64,000 nt of DNA from Streptomyces sp. 378 (GTDB taxonomy: Bacteria; Actinomycetota; Actinomycetes; Streptomycetales; Streptomycetaceae), in assembly GCF_030124145.1 (NCBI RefSeq), contig NZ_JASKMS010000002.1:62001-126000 (forward strand), in the 5' to 3' direction. The notes beneath the pieces are model-generated. The model made no database searches. It saw only the letters and a program-made list of their open reading frames with translations, and was not told the origin of the DNA. Of this stretch, positions 35,019 to 43,409 are shown in pieces (the first letter of the stretch is position 1; each line of letters starts with the position of its first letter). Both the position numbers and the translations under genes were made by a program.

Positions 35019-35519
35019 ATGCCGGAGACCACAGACCGCACCAGCGCCGACGCGGGGACGAGATCCCGCAACGAGGCGGGCGAGAAGGGGACGACGCTGA
35101 AAGGCCGCAGGGGCACCGATGCTCCTCCCGGGATACGAGGGGACACCACAGTCGCGGACAAGGTCGTAGCCAAGATCGCGGGCATGGCCGCTCGCGAGAT
35201 CCCCGAGATCCACAACCTCGGCGGAGGAGTGGCCAGGGCGTTCGGGGCAGTGAAAGAACGCGTCCCCGGCGGAAGCGGCGACATCACCCGGGGGGTCAGC
35301 GTCGAGGTGGGTGAGCGTCAGGCGGCTGTGGACCTGGACGTCATCGTCGAGTACGGCGCCTCCATCGTCGACACCGCCGGGGACGTACGCGCCAACATCA
35401 TCCAGGCGGTGGAGAACATGACCGGTCTGGAAGTCGTGGAGGTGAACATCGCCGTCCATGACGTCCATCTGCCCGACGAAGAGGAAGAGTCCGAGGACGG
35501 CGGCGGGCGCGTCGCCTGA
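35019..35519 (+). CDS. Asp23/Gls24 family envelope stress protein
   Basis: This 166-residue protein has the Asp23 domain at about residues 40-155: TTVADKVVAKIAGMAAREIP, SVEVGERQAAVDLDVIVEYG and ENMTGLEVVEVNIAVHDVHL. The acidic C-terminal tail is typical of Streptomyces paralogues. Family members coat the inner membrane and respond to alkaline or wall stress. I prefer the ATG at 35019 (GGAAGG 8 bases upstream) to the GTG at 35010. No Asp23 partner genes (AmaP-like) follow. Confidence 0.9.
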   Translation: MPETTDRTSADAGTRSRNEAGEKGTTLKGRRGTDAPPGIRGDTTVADKVVAKIAGMAAREIPEIHNLGGGVARAFGAVKERVPGGSGDITRGVSVEVGERQAAVDLDVIVEYGASIVDTAGDVRANIIQAVENMTGLEVVEVNIAVHDVHLPDEEEESEDGGGRVA

Positions 35520-35853
35520 TCGTCGCGCCCCTGACGCTGGAGGACCGAGCCGCCGGGGCTCCGTATCGAGCGGCCCCGAGCGGGAAGCAGGACCAGGACC
35601 TGGGCCGGGACCAGGGGCGACCTGGGTGCTGCCCGCTTCGGTCACTTGACCGTGCGGGAGCGCGCCGCTTGGGGCACTCCGGCCGGAGGGGCCGGAGACC
35701 AAGGCCCTGCCGCCCTGGAGGCCGGTCTCATGGCCGCTCGACTCTCCGGCAGGCGCCGACTTCGTCCGTTCCGGGGTCATGGCCTGGTCCGCCCCCGACC
35801 GCGCCGTCGAGGGCGGACGGTGCATCGAACTCCGTGGCACCGGAGTACCGGCC
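35520..35853. other. 334-bp gap without a supported gene
   Basis: Apart from a weak stem (CGGGGC at 35554 pairing with GCCCCG at 35573) that may end transcription of the Asp23 gene, I see nothing. Confidence 0.35.
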
Positions 35854-36078
35854 TCAGGGCTGGTCCTCCGTCGAAACCCGGTGTACCGCGAAAGAGCAGG
35901 CCGCGCAGAGGAGTCTGCGGGCGGGAGGATCATGGGTGGCCTTGCCCATCCCGACCACCTGGCGGACCTCCCTGTTCTCTTCGCGCACGTGTTCCGCGCA
36001 CAACCCCGCACCGCACGAGACGCATACCGCTGCCGCCACGGTCGTACGGTCCGCGGCGAGACAGTCGTAGCACTGCAC
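35854..36078 (-). CDS. DUF2180 zinc-binding small protein
   Basis: This 74-residue protein starts MQCYDCL (GTG start with GGGAGGGG upstream) and contains CVSCGAGLCAEHVREE and LCAAC. Two CxxC pairs plus Cys/His are arranged as in the DUF2180 family, a small zinc-ribbon/B-box-like protein common in actinomycetes. A longer frame adds seven residues at the N-terminus. Function is unknown. Confidence 0.82.
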   Translation of the reverse strand: MQCYDCLAADRTTVAAAVCVSCGAGLCAEHVREENREVRQVVGMGKATHDPPARRLLCAACSFAVHRVSTEDQP

Positions 36079-36201
36079 GACCCCTCCCAAATCCAACATT
36101 CACAGCATTTCAATCACCGTGTTCCGCGCCGCCCCGTCGGGAAACGGGCGTGCTCAGGAAGACCGGCGTCGAGCCGGGGGACGCCCCCGGGATCCTGCGC
36201 C

Positions 36202-37332
36202 TCAGTCGGCCGGCTGCAGCGGGACCGTGGGCCAGTTGAGCAGGCGCGCTCCGAGAGTGGCGGTCTGCAGGGCGTAGCGCTGGTCGGGAACGTCGGGGTC
36301 GTACCCCGTCAGCGTGTGCACCCGGGCAAGCCGGTAGGTCACCGCACGAACGCTGAGTCCCAGTCGTCGGGCGGTGACGGTGTTGGCGCAGCCACTGTCG
36401 AAGTAGGTGGTCAAGGTACGCAGCAGCGGCCCCGGGCCGCCGCGGGCTTCCTGGAGGCCGCCGAGCACTGTGTCCACGAGGTCGGTGATGGCCGCGCGGT
36501 CCCGGCCCAGCACCTGGAACACCAAGAGGTCTGACGCGTGGATCACGGGATGGTGAGCGCCGAGGCGGTCGGCGAGGTCGAAGGTCTCGTGCGCTTCGCG
36601 GTAGGAACGCGCCACGCCGTTCGCCCCTGGCCGGGGACGGCTGACAGCGGTCCGGGGGTGCCGGGCCGCCGAACGCCGGACGTGTTCGGCGAAGCGCTCG
36701 ATGACGGCCGTTCCGCTTCCCGAGGAGACGCAGATCAGTTCGCCGTCCTTCGCCGCGACCAGACTCTCGCACCCGTCGCGACCCGGGCACATGGCTTCCT
36801 CGACGTAACGGACGGCGCGGTCCGCGGCCGTGAAGCCGGGTTCGGCCCGCGCCACGGCGACGCGATGCGGTCCAGCGAGCCGGAAGCCGACCTCCTGGGC
36901 CAGTTCCGCCATACGGCCGAGATCGCCCGCGCCGCGGAGCAACTCGTCGAGGAAGGCGTGGCGTATCTCCTCCTCCCGCCTGATCGCCGACCTGTGCGTG
37001 GCCTCGTACGCCTCGGTGAGGATGACCACGACGTCGCGGACGGCCCGCAGAGCGTCCGCGGGGATCGCCGCGGCGGCGCGGGGTGGTCTCTCGGCCGCCG
37101 CCGAGTGACCACGCCACAAGGCGTCCAGGTACGTCTCGATGAGTCGGCGCAGCGGGGTGCCGTCGTCAGCGGCGTGCTCCGCTTCCCGGCGCAGACGGGA
37201 CCGCTCCTCGGCGTTCAGCTCGCCGAACCGCACCAGGGCCCGGGCCAGCACCTCCTCGTGCGGCTGTCCGTTCCCCTCGTGCGGCTGTCCGTTCCCCTTG
37301 CCCTTGGTGCGGGGGTGGCTGGTGGTGGTCAT
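36202..37332 (-). CDS. PucR/CdaR-type transcriptional regulator
   Basis: In this 376-residue regulator, residues ~20-130 carry an RsbRD-like helical N-terminus, ~150-290 a GGDEF-like middle domain, and ~310-370 the PucR C-terminal helix-turn-helix (LLRTLTTYFDSGCANTVTAR, RLGLSVRAVTYRLARVHTLT). The N-terminus has a 7-residue tandem duplication (GNGQPHE twice) from a 21-bp DNA repeat at 37261-37302. A paralogue with the same plan lies at 62252. It is divergent from a slipin remnant. GAGGTG precedes the ATG, and a weak dyad-like sequence (TTGCATTTTGCCG, 37373) lies 41 bp upstream. Confidence 0.85.
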   Translation of the reverse strand: MTTTSHPRTKGKGNGQPHEGNGQPHEEVLARALVRFGELNAEERSRLRREAEHAADDGTPLRRLIETYLDALWRGHSAAAERPPRAAAAIPADALRAVRDVVVILTEAYEATHRSAIRREEEIRHAFLDELLRGAGDLGRMAELAQEVGFRLAGPHRVAVARAEPGFTAADRAVRYVEEAMCPGRDGCESLVAAKDGELICVSSGSGTAVIERFAEHVRRSAARHPRTAVSRPRPGANGVARSYREAHETFDLADRLGAHHPVIHASDLLVFQVLGRDRAAITDLVDTVLGGLQEARGGPGPLLRTLTTYFDSGCANTVTARRLGLSVRAVTYRLARVHTLTGYDPDVPDQRYALQTATLGARLLNWPTVPLQPAD

Positions 37333-37799
37333 CTCGCGTTCACCTCGTTCGGCCCCGCTTCCGCGGATCTCCTTGCATTTTGCCGCTGCCGGGAAGGAAG
37401 GGACAGCTCGGATGACGTGAAGGGGTGTTGCCGGGCGGCTTCTGTGCGGCCGACTTGTTGTTCTCGGCGACGAACGGGCATGCGGGCCACCAGGGTGCGG
37501 ATCGCCGGGGGTGAGAGCCCTGTCGACTCCGTACACGTTGCCGGAGGTCGGCAACCTGCACCGGCCCGAAACGGCCACCGTTGCACATGCGCGACAACGC
37601 GTTCGGCCACACCGCGGGGGTATCCACTCGACAAGCGTCCATGGCAGGGGACGCGACCGGTCAGGACGGGTGTCAGCGACAAGGGGGCCCCGCGGTATGC
37701 CCCGATTCCGCTCAGCGCCTTTGGTCCGGAGGGTCGTCGGGATCCTCCGGACAGCCCTTGCCTGCCTCCTGGCCGCCCCGGCCATGACTGCCCGAGGCC
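37333..37799. other. 467-bp divergent gap, probably partly deleted slipin gene
   Basis: No gene is supported. The stretch lies between the PucR start and the surviving 3' part of a slipin gene, so the missing promoter and 5' coding region would have been here. Only a weak match to the dyad (37373-37385) was found. Confidence 0.4.
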
Positions 37800-38094
37800 A
37801 TGCGCCGTGCCATGGCCCGCCAGGCCGAAGCCCAACGCGACCGGCGCGCCAAGGTCATCCACGCGAAAGGCGAGTACGAGGCCGCCGAAGCCCTCGCGGA
37901 CGCGGCCGACCGCCTCGAAGGCCACCCCGCGGCCCTCCACCTGCGAATCCTGTCCACCATGGCGGAAGATCTCCGCCGAACGGAACTCCACCCTGATCTT
38001 CCCGCTGCCGATGGAGATCTTCCGCCTCATGGACATGCTCCGACAGCCGAAGGAGCCGTCCGGTGCCGACCCCGTCACACAAGGGCCGAGGTGA
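37800..38094 (+). pseudogene. Remnant of a slipin/stomatin (SPFH, band 7) protein
   Basis: The frame begins [20 protein letters not shown], then [20 protein letters not shown] and [13 protein letters not shown] second frame continues [20 protein letters not shown] then MDMLRQ. Together these are the last ~95 residues of a stomatin-type SPFH protein; the SPFH core is missing and a frameshift splits the rest. The next gene (DUF3040) starts 6 bp later. Confidence 0.8.
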
Positions 38095-38099
38095 CGAGC

Positions 38100-38582
38100 A
38101 TGAACCCGGAAATGAACGACGGACGCATCATCGCGCAGCTCGAACGGCGCCTCGCGCAGGACGATCCCTCGCTGGCCGCCCTCATGGACGCCCTCAACCA
38201 GCAGTTCCCCGACGAGCCCCGCAACAGGACCACCGACAGCCAGAAGGAAACCGGCAGCAAGCAGGAGACCGACAGCCAGGAGGGAACCGACAGCCAAGAG
38301 GAAGAGGACGAGCGGCACAGTCGGTGGCTGGTCGCCATCACCGTGTTCGTGATCATCGCCTTCCTGGGCCTCTTCATCACCGCGGTGCTCAACAGCAATC
38401 CACACCGCACAGACAAGAACCCGGGCCCCCCGCAAGGGCTGGCTCCGGCCGCGGCCGTACTCGCTCAGCGGCGCTCGCCGCCCCCGTCAGAGCCGCGCCG
38501 ACCACGCTCGGGCACGACTCCCGGGCATCGGACCAGCGGCCGGCCGACGACGTGTCCGGAGGCAGACGTGGGCGCACGTTAG
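38100..38582 (+). CDS. DUF3040-like membrane protein
   Basis: This 160-residue protein has an N-terminal helix ending in [20 protein letters not shown], as in DUF3040 proteins, a Ser/Gln/Glu-rich imperfect repeat ([18 protein letters not shown]), and a membrane helix [20 protein letters not shown]. Only one of the usual two helices is seen, and the C-terminal tail is low complexity. Function is unknown. The ATG follows GAGGTGA. Confidence 0.65.
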   Translation: MNPEMNDGRIIAQLERRLAQDDPSLAALMDALNQQFPDEPRNRTTDSQKETGSKQETDSQEGTDSQEEEDERHSRWLVAITVFVIIAFLGLFITAVLNSNPHRTDKNPGPPQGLAPAAAVLAQRRSPPPSEPRRPRSGTTPGHRTSGRPTTCPEADVGAR

Positions 38583-38666
38583 TCACCGAGCCGTTTCCGC
38601 AGCGGCCGTCCTGACCGTTCTCCCGGGCCGCACGAAGCAGGCGGTGATCAAGCCCCTTGACAGCTT

Positions 38667-38679
38667 TTGCATAATGCAA
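38667..38679. promoter_or_regulatory. Dyad operator copy 5, perfect palindrome (TTGCATAATGCAA)
   Basis: The palindrome extends to 15 bp (TTTGCATAATGCAAA, 38666-38680). A TTGACA hexamer lies just upstream (38657-38662), so the dyad would fall between -35 and -10 elements, the usual place for a repressor site. It ends 19 bp before the ClC start. Confidence 0.7.
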
Positions 38680-38698
38680 AGGTACGGAAGGGGCAGCA

Positions 38699-40507
38699 AT
38701 GCGCATCAGTCAGGCGGTCACAGACCACCAGCCCACGAAGCGATGGACCGGGACCGCGCCGAGCGGTCCCCGACCCCCGCGCCCCCTGGGTGGTCTGGGC
38801 TCCGCGCCCTGGGCCCTGATGGTCCTCGCCGTGGTCGTCGGCGCCGGGGCCGGCGGGGGCTCGGTCGTCTTCCGCTGGTGCATCGAGACCTTCACACGCC
38901 TGTTCTCCGGCCATGCCGACTACGCGGCCTCTCCCGGCTCCGGGAATCCGTATGTGCCGTGGCTGGGTCCGTACTTCGTGCTCCTCGTCCCCGTCCTCGG
39001 CGGCCTGTTGTACGGACCGCTGGTGCACCGGTTCGCCAAGGAGGCACGGGGGCACGGCGTGCCCGAGGTGATGCTGGCCGTCGCCCAGCGCGGAGGCCGG
39101 ATCAGCCCCAAGGTCGCCGTCGTCAAGACGCTCGCCTCCGCCCTGACCATCGGATCGGGCGGCTCGGTGGGCCGTGAGGGGCCGATCGTGCAGATCGGCT
39201 CGGCGCTCGGCTCGACGCTGGGCCGGGTGACGAAGGTGACCGAGGGCCGGATGAAGCTTCTGGTGGCCTGCGGCGCGGCGGGCGGCATCGCCGCCACCTT
39301 CAACGCCCCGCTGGCCGGCGTCTTCTTCGCCATGGAGCTGATCACGGGCACCTTCAGCACGGAGGCTTTCGGCGCGACGGTGCTGGCCAGCGTGACGGCA
39401 AGCGTGATCGGCAGGGCGGCCTTCGGGGACGTGGCCTTCCTGAGCCTGCCCGACTTCCACGTCGACCACCTCGTCCAGTACGGACTGTTCGCCCTGCTGG
39501 GCATCGTCGCCGCCGTGATCGGGGTGGGTTTCGCCCGGTTCCTGTACGCGGTCGAGGACGCCTGCGACTGGCTCTGGCGCGGTCCGGAGTGGCTGCGTCC
39601 GGCGGTCGGCGGGCTGCTGCTCGGCCTGGTGCTGCTCGCCTTGCCGGAGATGTACGGCGTCGGCTACCCGGTGCTGGAGAAGGCCACAGGCGGCGGTTAT
39701 GCCGTCGGGTTCCTGCTGGTGCTGCTGGCGGGCAAGATGCTGGCGACGAGCCTGACCATCGGCATCGGGGGTTCCGGTGGGGTCTTCGCACCCAGCCTGT
39801 TCATCGGGGCGATGCTGGGCGCCGCGTACGGCATCGGCGCACATGATCTGTTGCCCGGGACGGCCGGGGCGGTGGGCGCGTACGCGCTGGTCGGTATGGG
39901 CGCCGTCTTCGCCGGCGCCGCCCGTGCGCCGATCACCGCCGTGGTGATCCTCTTCGAGCTGACCGGCGCGTACTCGATCATCCTGCCGCTGATGCTGGCG
40001 ATCGTGCTCGCCACCGCCACCAGCCGCCTGCTGTCGCACGAGACGGTGTACACGCTGAAGCTGCGCCGGCGCGGTATCGATCTCGACGGCCCGGCGCCCG
40101 GGGCGCGCATCGGCTCCCAGCAGGTCGGCACCGTCATGGAGCCCCTTCCTTCACCCCTGCCGTCATCCGCGTCACTCCCCGACGCCGCGCACCTGTTGAG
40201 CCTGTCCGGCCACGGCGCGCTACCGGTGGTGGACGAGGCCGGAGCCTACGTCGGAGTGGTGACCGCCCAGGCCGTTGCCGAGGCCCTGGCCGAGCAACCG
40301 CAGGCCCCGCCCGCACGGGTCGGGCAGCTCGCCGAACCACCGGCAGCCGTCGTCGCGGACCAGCCCCTCGCACAGGCGCTGCACGCCCTGCTGTCGGCGG
40401 CGGGCACCGGGGTTCCGGTGCTCGACCGCGCGCACGGCGAACCTGTCGGCTGGCTCAGTCACCAGAGCGCCCTGCGCGCGGTGCAGGCACAGGCGGCGAC
40501 CGCCTGA
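38699..40507 (+). CDS. ClC chloride channel/transporter with CBS domains
   Basis: This is a 602-residue membrane protein. Selectivity motifs are GSGGSVGREGP with gating Glu160 (transporter-like), GIGGSGGVFAPSLFIG and a ClC core to about residue 460. Two CBS domains occupy ~475-600 (LLSLSGHGALPVVDEAGAYV, AAGTGVPVLDRAHGEPVGWL). The retained Glu suggests Cl-/H+ exchange. The start codon overlaps no other gene; a perfect dyad operator lies immediately upstream. Likely roles are pH or ion homeostasis under stress. Confidence 0.92.
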   Translation: MRISQAVTDHQPTKRWTGTAPSGPRPPRPLGGLGSAPWALMVLAVVVGAGAGGGSVVFRWCIETFTRLFSGHADYAASPGSGNPYVPWLGPYFVLLVPVLGGLLYGPLVHRFAKEARGHGVPEVMLAVAQRGGRISPKVAVVKTLASALTIGSGGSVGREGPIVQIGSALGSTLGRVTKVTEGRMKLLVACGAAGGIAATFNAPLAGVFFAMELITGTFSTEAFGATVLASVTASVIGRAAFGDVAFLSLPDFHVDHLVQYGLFALLGIVAAVIGVGFARFLYAVEDACDWLWRGPEWLRPAVGGLLLGLVLLALPEMYGVGYPVLEKATGGGYAVGFLLVLLAGKMLATSLTIGIGGSGGVFAPSLFIGAMLGAAYGIGAHDLLPGTAGAVGAYALVGMGAVFAGAARAPITAVVILFELTGAYSIILPLMLAIVLATATSRLLSHETVYTLKLRRRGIDLDGPAPGARIGSQQVGTVMEPLPSPLPSSASLPDAAHLLSLSGHGALPVVDEAGAYVGVVTAQAVAEALAEQPQAPPARVGQLAEPPAAVVADQPLAQALHALLSAAGTGVPVLDRAHGEPVGWLSHQSALRAVQAQAATA

Positions 40508-40572
40508 CGGCGCGCCCGGCCGGCGTCGGCTCAAGGGCTCCACGACGTACGTAAGGGGCGACTCCCGGCCGT

Positions 40573-40602
40573 CGGCTTCGGCTTCGGCTTCGGCTTCGGC
40601 TT
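40573..40602. repeat. Hexanucleotide microsatellite (CGGCTT)5
   Basis: Five perfect tandem copies of CGGCTT followed by one imperfect copy, 66 bp after the ClC stop codon. Confidence 0.9.
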
Positions 40603-40649
40603 CGATTCCATAACGGTGAAGGACATGGAATGGTTCCGCAGAGCAAAGC

Positions 40650-40662
40650 TTGCATAGGCTCA
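40650..40662. promoter_or_regulatory. Dyad operator copy 6 (TTGCATAGGCTCA)
   Basis: It shares TTGCATAGGCT with the copy at 25729 (minus orientation). No start codon lies within 100 bp, so any target is the deleted or unrecognised gene downstream. Confidence 0.45.
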
Positions 40663-41640
40663 ATATGGCCCCGGGCTGAGGGCCCGGCCCGAGCGTCTTG
40701 AGGGCCGACCGCGAACGAACGTCCGGAGAGGTCCACCGCGTGACGCATACCGGCAACGCGCCCCTCAGAGGGTTCCCGTCCGGAGGGCGGCGGCGCCCCC
40801 TCCGGGGGTGCAGACCCTTCATGAGGCGATCTCCACAAAGCCGGGTGCCTGTCGACTGCGGTCAGAGAAGACTTGGCCACTGACCCGACGGACAGGGGTG
40901 TGCTCGCAGCCGGAAACTCTCGTGTCTCTCGTGCATTGGTTCTCACATTTCCGGGGCTCGGAATCGAGATGCATTGTCGCCGCTCGAAAACGTGGTCAAA
41001 CAAATTCGGGATTCCGCACGGCAGGGAACTCGTGCCACCGAGGGAAAGAACCTTTACCAGACCCACCTGAGGGCTGAAATACCGTTCCTCCATGTCGAGC
41101 GGTCACGCGCCTTAACACCCGCAGGAATGCGGGGCCCGCCACGTGACATCGCCGCGGGCATCGACCTAGCGATGCGGTCCGCCACCCGCGAGACGCGGTC
41201 CGCACGGGAGGTATCGGACGAGGTCATGAGGCTCGACCGGGTCGCGTCATCGAGTCCGGCCCACCCGAGGAGCTCCTCGGAGATCCGGGACGAAAGCGGA
41301 CCCATGAATTCCTCAGGACGGTTCGCCGAGCACTCGGCCGCCCCTATATGAACGGCCACACGGCCCCGGTGGACTTCCTGCCGGAGTCATGCAGCGCGCA
41401 CCCATTCTCGGCCGCACGAGAACATGATCCCGACCCTTTCCGTTCCCCATAAGGAGTGCGTTAAACGAGCGGATTGCCGGATCGTTATCGCAGCGTAACG
41501 CGCCACAGCGATGCCCGAAATGCCGCCCCGCTATGCCCCTCTTTGGCTGGTTCCCGGCCGCCACCTGACATCGGGGATAAGAGTGTTGTGAGAGATTCAT
41601 GCGCTGCGCATTTCAACTTCTCCATCTAGGTTTGTCACTC

Positions 41641-42009
41641 ATGAAAGTCAGCAAGGAAACGGATTGGTCCTGCCAGGTATCGACGCTCGGCTCTCCCGAT
41701 ACTGCTGACGGTGCCGCGATGTGGCGCATCGCTGGTGATACGGGGGTGCACGACCTCGACTCCTCGTCCCCCTATCTGCTGTGGCGCCGCGACTTCTCCG
41801 GCACCTCCGTCGTGGCGCGTGACGGACATGGCCGCACCCCCGGATCCATCACCGGATACCTACCGCCCGAGCACCCGCAGACCTCGGTCGTGCGGCAGGT
41901 GGCATTCGACGAGGACCTGTTCCCCAAGGGTCTCGGACATGAGCCCGAGGTCCTGTACCGCAACGACCCGCCGACCCGGCCCAACTCCCCGAAGGACGTA
42001 CCGCAGTGA
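41641..42009 (+). pseudogene. ectA: ectA, diaminobutyrate acetyltransferase with internal in-frame deletion
   Basis: EctA acetylates 2,4-diaminobutyrate using acetyl-CoA. Here the 122-residue product retains the N-terminal part (DGAAMWRIAGDTGVHDLDSS, YLLWRRDFSGTSVVARDG, TGYLPPEHPQTSVVRQVAFD) and jumps at residue ~90 to the C-terminal EDLFPKGLGHEPEVLYR. The normal protein is ~170 residues; about 60 in between, including the acetyl-CoA-binding RGRGLA region of the GNAT fold, are missing. The join falls in a GACGAGGA-like sequence that could have been a short direct repeat. The stop overlaps ectB (GTGA). Activity is not expected. Confidence 0.85.
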
Positions 42010-43277
42010 CTGTCACCCAGCCTTCCCTGTCCGTCTTCGAGACGCTGGAGTCCGAGGTCCGTAGCTACTGCCGCGGTTGGCCCGTCGTGTTCGATCGGGC
42101 CCAGGGCAGCCGGATGCACGACGAGGACGGTCGCGCCTACCTGGACTTCTTCTCCGGTGCCGGAGCGCTCAACTACGGGCACAACAACCCGGTGCTCAAA
42201 CGCGCCCTGCTGGACTATCTGGAACGCGACGGTGTCACCCACAGCCTGGACATGAGCACGTCCGCGAAGCGGGCCTTCCTGGAGCGCTTCCAGGATCTCG
42301 TGCTGCGCCCGCGCGGCCTGGCCCACAAGGTGATGTTCCCCGGTCCCACCGGCACCAATGCCGTGGAGGCCGCGCTGAAGCTGGCGCGCAAGGTCAAGGG
42401 CCGGGAAGCGATCGTCTCGTTCACCAACGCCTTCCACGGCATGTCCCTCGGCTCGCTGGCCGTGACCGGCAACTCCATGAAGCGTGCCGGCGCGGGGATT
42501 CCGCTGGTGCACGGCACCCCGATGCCGTTCGACAACTACTTCGACGGCCGTGTCCCCGACTTCCTGTGGTTCGAACGGCTGCTGGAGGACCAGGGATCCG
42601 GGCTCAACCAGCCCGCCGCCGTGATCGTCGAGACGGTCCAGGGCGAGGGCGGTGTCAACGTGGCCCGCCCGGAGTGGCTTCGCGCTCTGGCGGACCTGTG
42701 CGAGCGGCGTGACATGCTGCTGATCGTCGACGACGTCCAGATGGGCTGCGGGCGGACGGGAACGTTCTTCTCGTTCGAGGAGGCCGGCGTCACCCCCGAC
42801 ATCATCACCCTGTCCAAGTCCATCGGCGGCTACGGCCTGCCCCTGGCCCTGACCCTCTTCAAGCCCGAACTCGACGTCTGGGAGCCCGGCGAGCACAACG
42901 GCACCTTCCGTGGCCACAACCCCGCGTTCGTCACGGCGACGGCAGCCCTGGACACGTACTGGACCGACGGCGACAGCATGACGAAGCAGACGATCGCCCG
43001 CGGGGAGCAGACCGAGGCCGCCCTGCGCGAGATCGTCGCCGAGCACCCGGGTACCGGCGCCCGCCACCGGGGCCGGGGGCTGGTGTGGGGCCTGGAGTTC
43101 GAGGACAAGGGGTGGGCGTCCCGGGCATGTGCCCGCGCCTTCGAACTGGGCCTGCTCGTCGAGACCTCGGGCCCGCAGGACGAGGTCCTCAAACTGCTGC
43201 CCGCGCTGACCATCACCACCGACGAGCTCGACGAGGGCCTGCGCATTCTCGCCCGGGCCGTCCGCCAGACCGCCTGA
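42006..43277 (+). CDS. ectB: EctB, diaminobutyrate-2-oxoglutarate aminotransferase
   Basis: This 423-residue class III PLP aminotransferase makes 2,4-diaminobutyrate from aspartate semialdehyde, the first step of ectoine synthesis. It is full length: FFSGAGALNYGHNNPVLKRA, GPTGTNAVEAALKLARK, VDDVQMGCGRTGTFFSFE with the PLP-contacting Asp, and Lys271 in TLSKSIGGYG. GTG start overlapping ectA. Its product now has no intact EctA to feed, unless one is encoded elsewhere. Confidence 0.95.
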   Translation: MTVTQPSLSVFETLESEVRSYCRGWPVVFDRAQGSRMHDEDGRAYLDFFSGAGALNYGHNNPVLKRALLDYLERDGVTHSLDMSTSAKRAFLERFQDLVLRPRGLAHKVMFPGPTGTNAVEAALKLARKVKGREAIVSFTNAFHGMSLGSLAVTGNSMKRAGAGIPLVHGTPMPFDNYFDGRVPDFLWFERLLEDQGSGLNQPAAVIVETVQGEGGVNVARPEWLRALADLCERRDMLLIVDDVQMGCGRTGTFFSFEEAGVTPDIITLSKSIGGYGLPLALTLFKPELDVWEPGEHNGTFRGHNPAFVTATAALDTYWTDGDSMTKQTIARGEQTEAALREIVAEHPGTGARHRGRGLVWGLEFEDKGWASRACARAFELGLLVETSGPQDEVLKLLPALTITTDELDEGLRILARAVRQTA

Positions 43278-43294
43278 CGAGAGACGACGACACC

Positions 43295-43408
43295 ATGATC
43301 GTGCGATGGCTGACGGACGTCGAAGGCGGCGTCTTCAACCCGCCGGTCACCGGCCGTGAGGTGCACGACGAGAACGGCGTCCACCCCTTGCGTACGGAAG
43401 GACCCTGA
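43295..43408 (+). pseudogene. ectC: ectC, ectoine synthase reduced to its two ends
   Basis: Ectoine synthase (~130 residues, cupin) closes the ectoine ring. This 37-codon frame has the first 12 residues (MIVRWLTDVEGG) joined directly to the last ~24 (VFNPPVTGREVHDENGVHPL). Roughly 95 residues, including the metal-binding cupin core, are gone, yet the frame and the spacing to ectB and ectD are kept. It cannot be active. Confidence 0.88.
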
Positions 43409-43409
43409 C

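Larger units (their letters stand above)
40508..41640. other. 1.1-kb gene-poor region before the ectoine operon
   Basis: No gene is convincing on either strand. It contains a hexanucleotide repeat (40573-40602), one dyad copy (40650-40662) and, from about 40900, noticeably lower GC. This is presumably the long regulatory region of ectABCD and possibly the remains of a lost gene. Short frames at 40974-41351 (+) and 41054-41359 (-) have no recognisable features. Confidence 0.45.

Noticed and set aside
38666..38680. Assigning the TTTGCATAATGCAAA dyad to a Fur-family 7-1-7 box or Nur box
   Set aside because: The symmetry resembles Fur-type sites, but known Streptomyces Nur boxes have the halves in the opposite order (TGCAA-N5-TTGCA), no Fur-family gene is in the window, and the adjacent genes are not metal-uptake genes.
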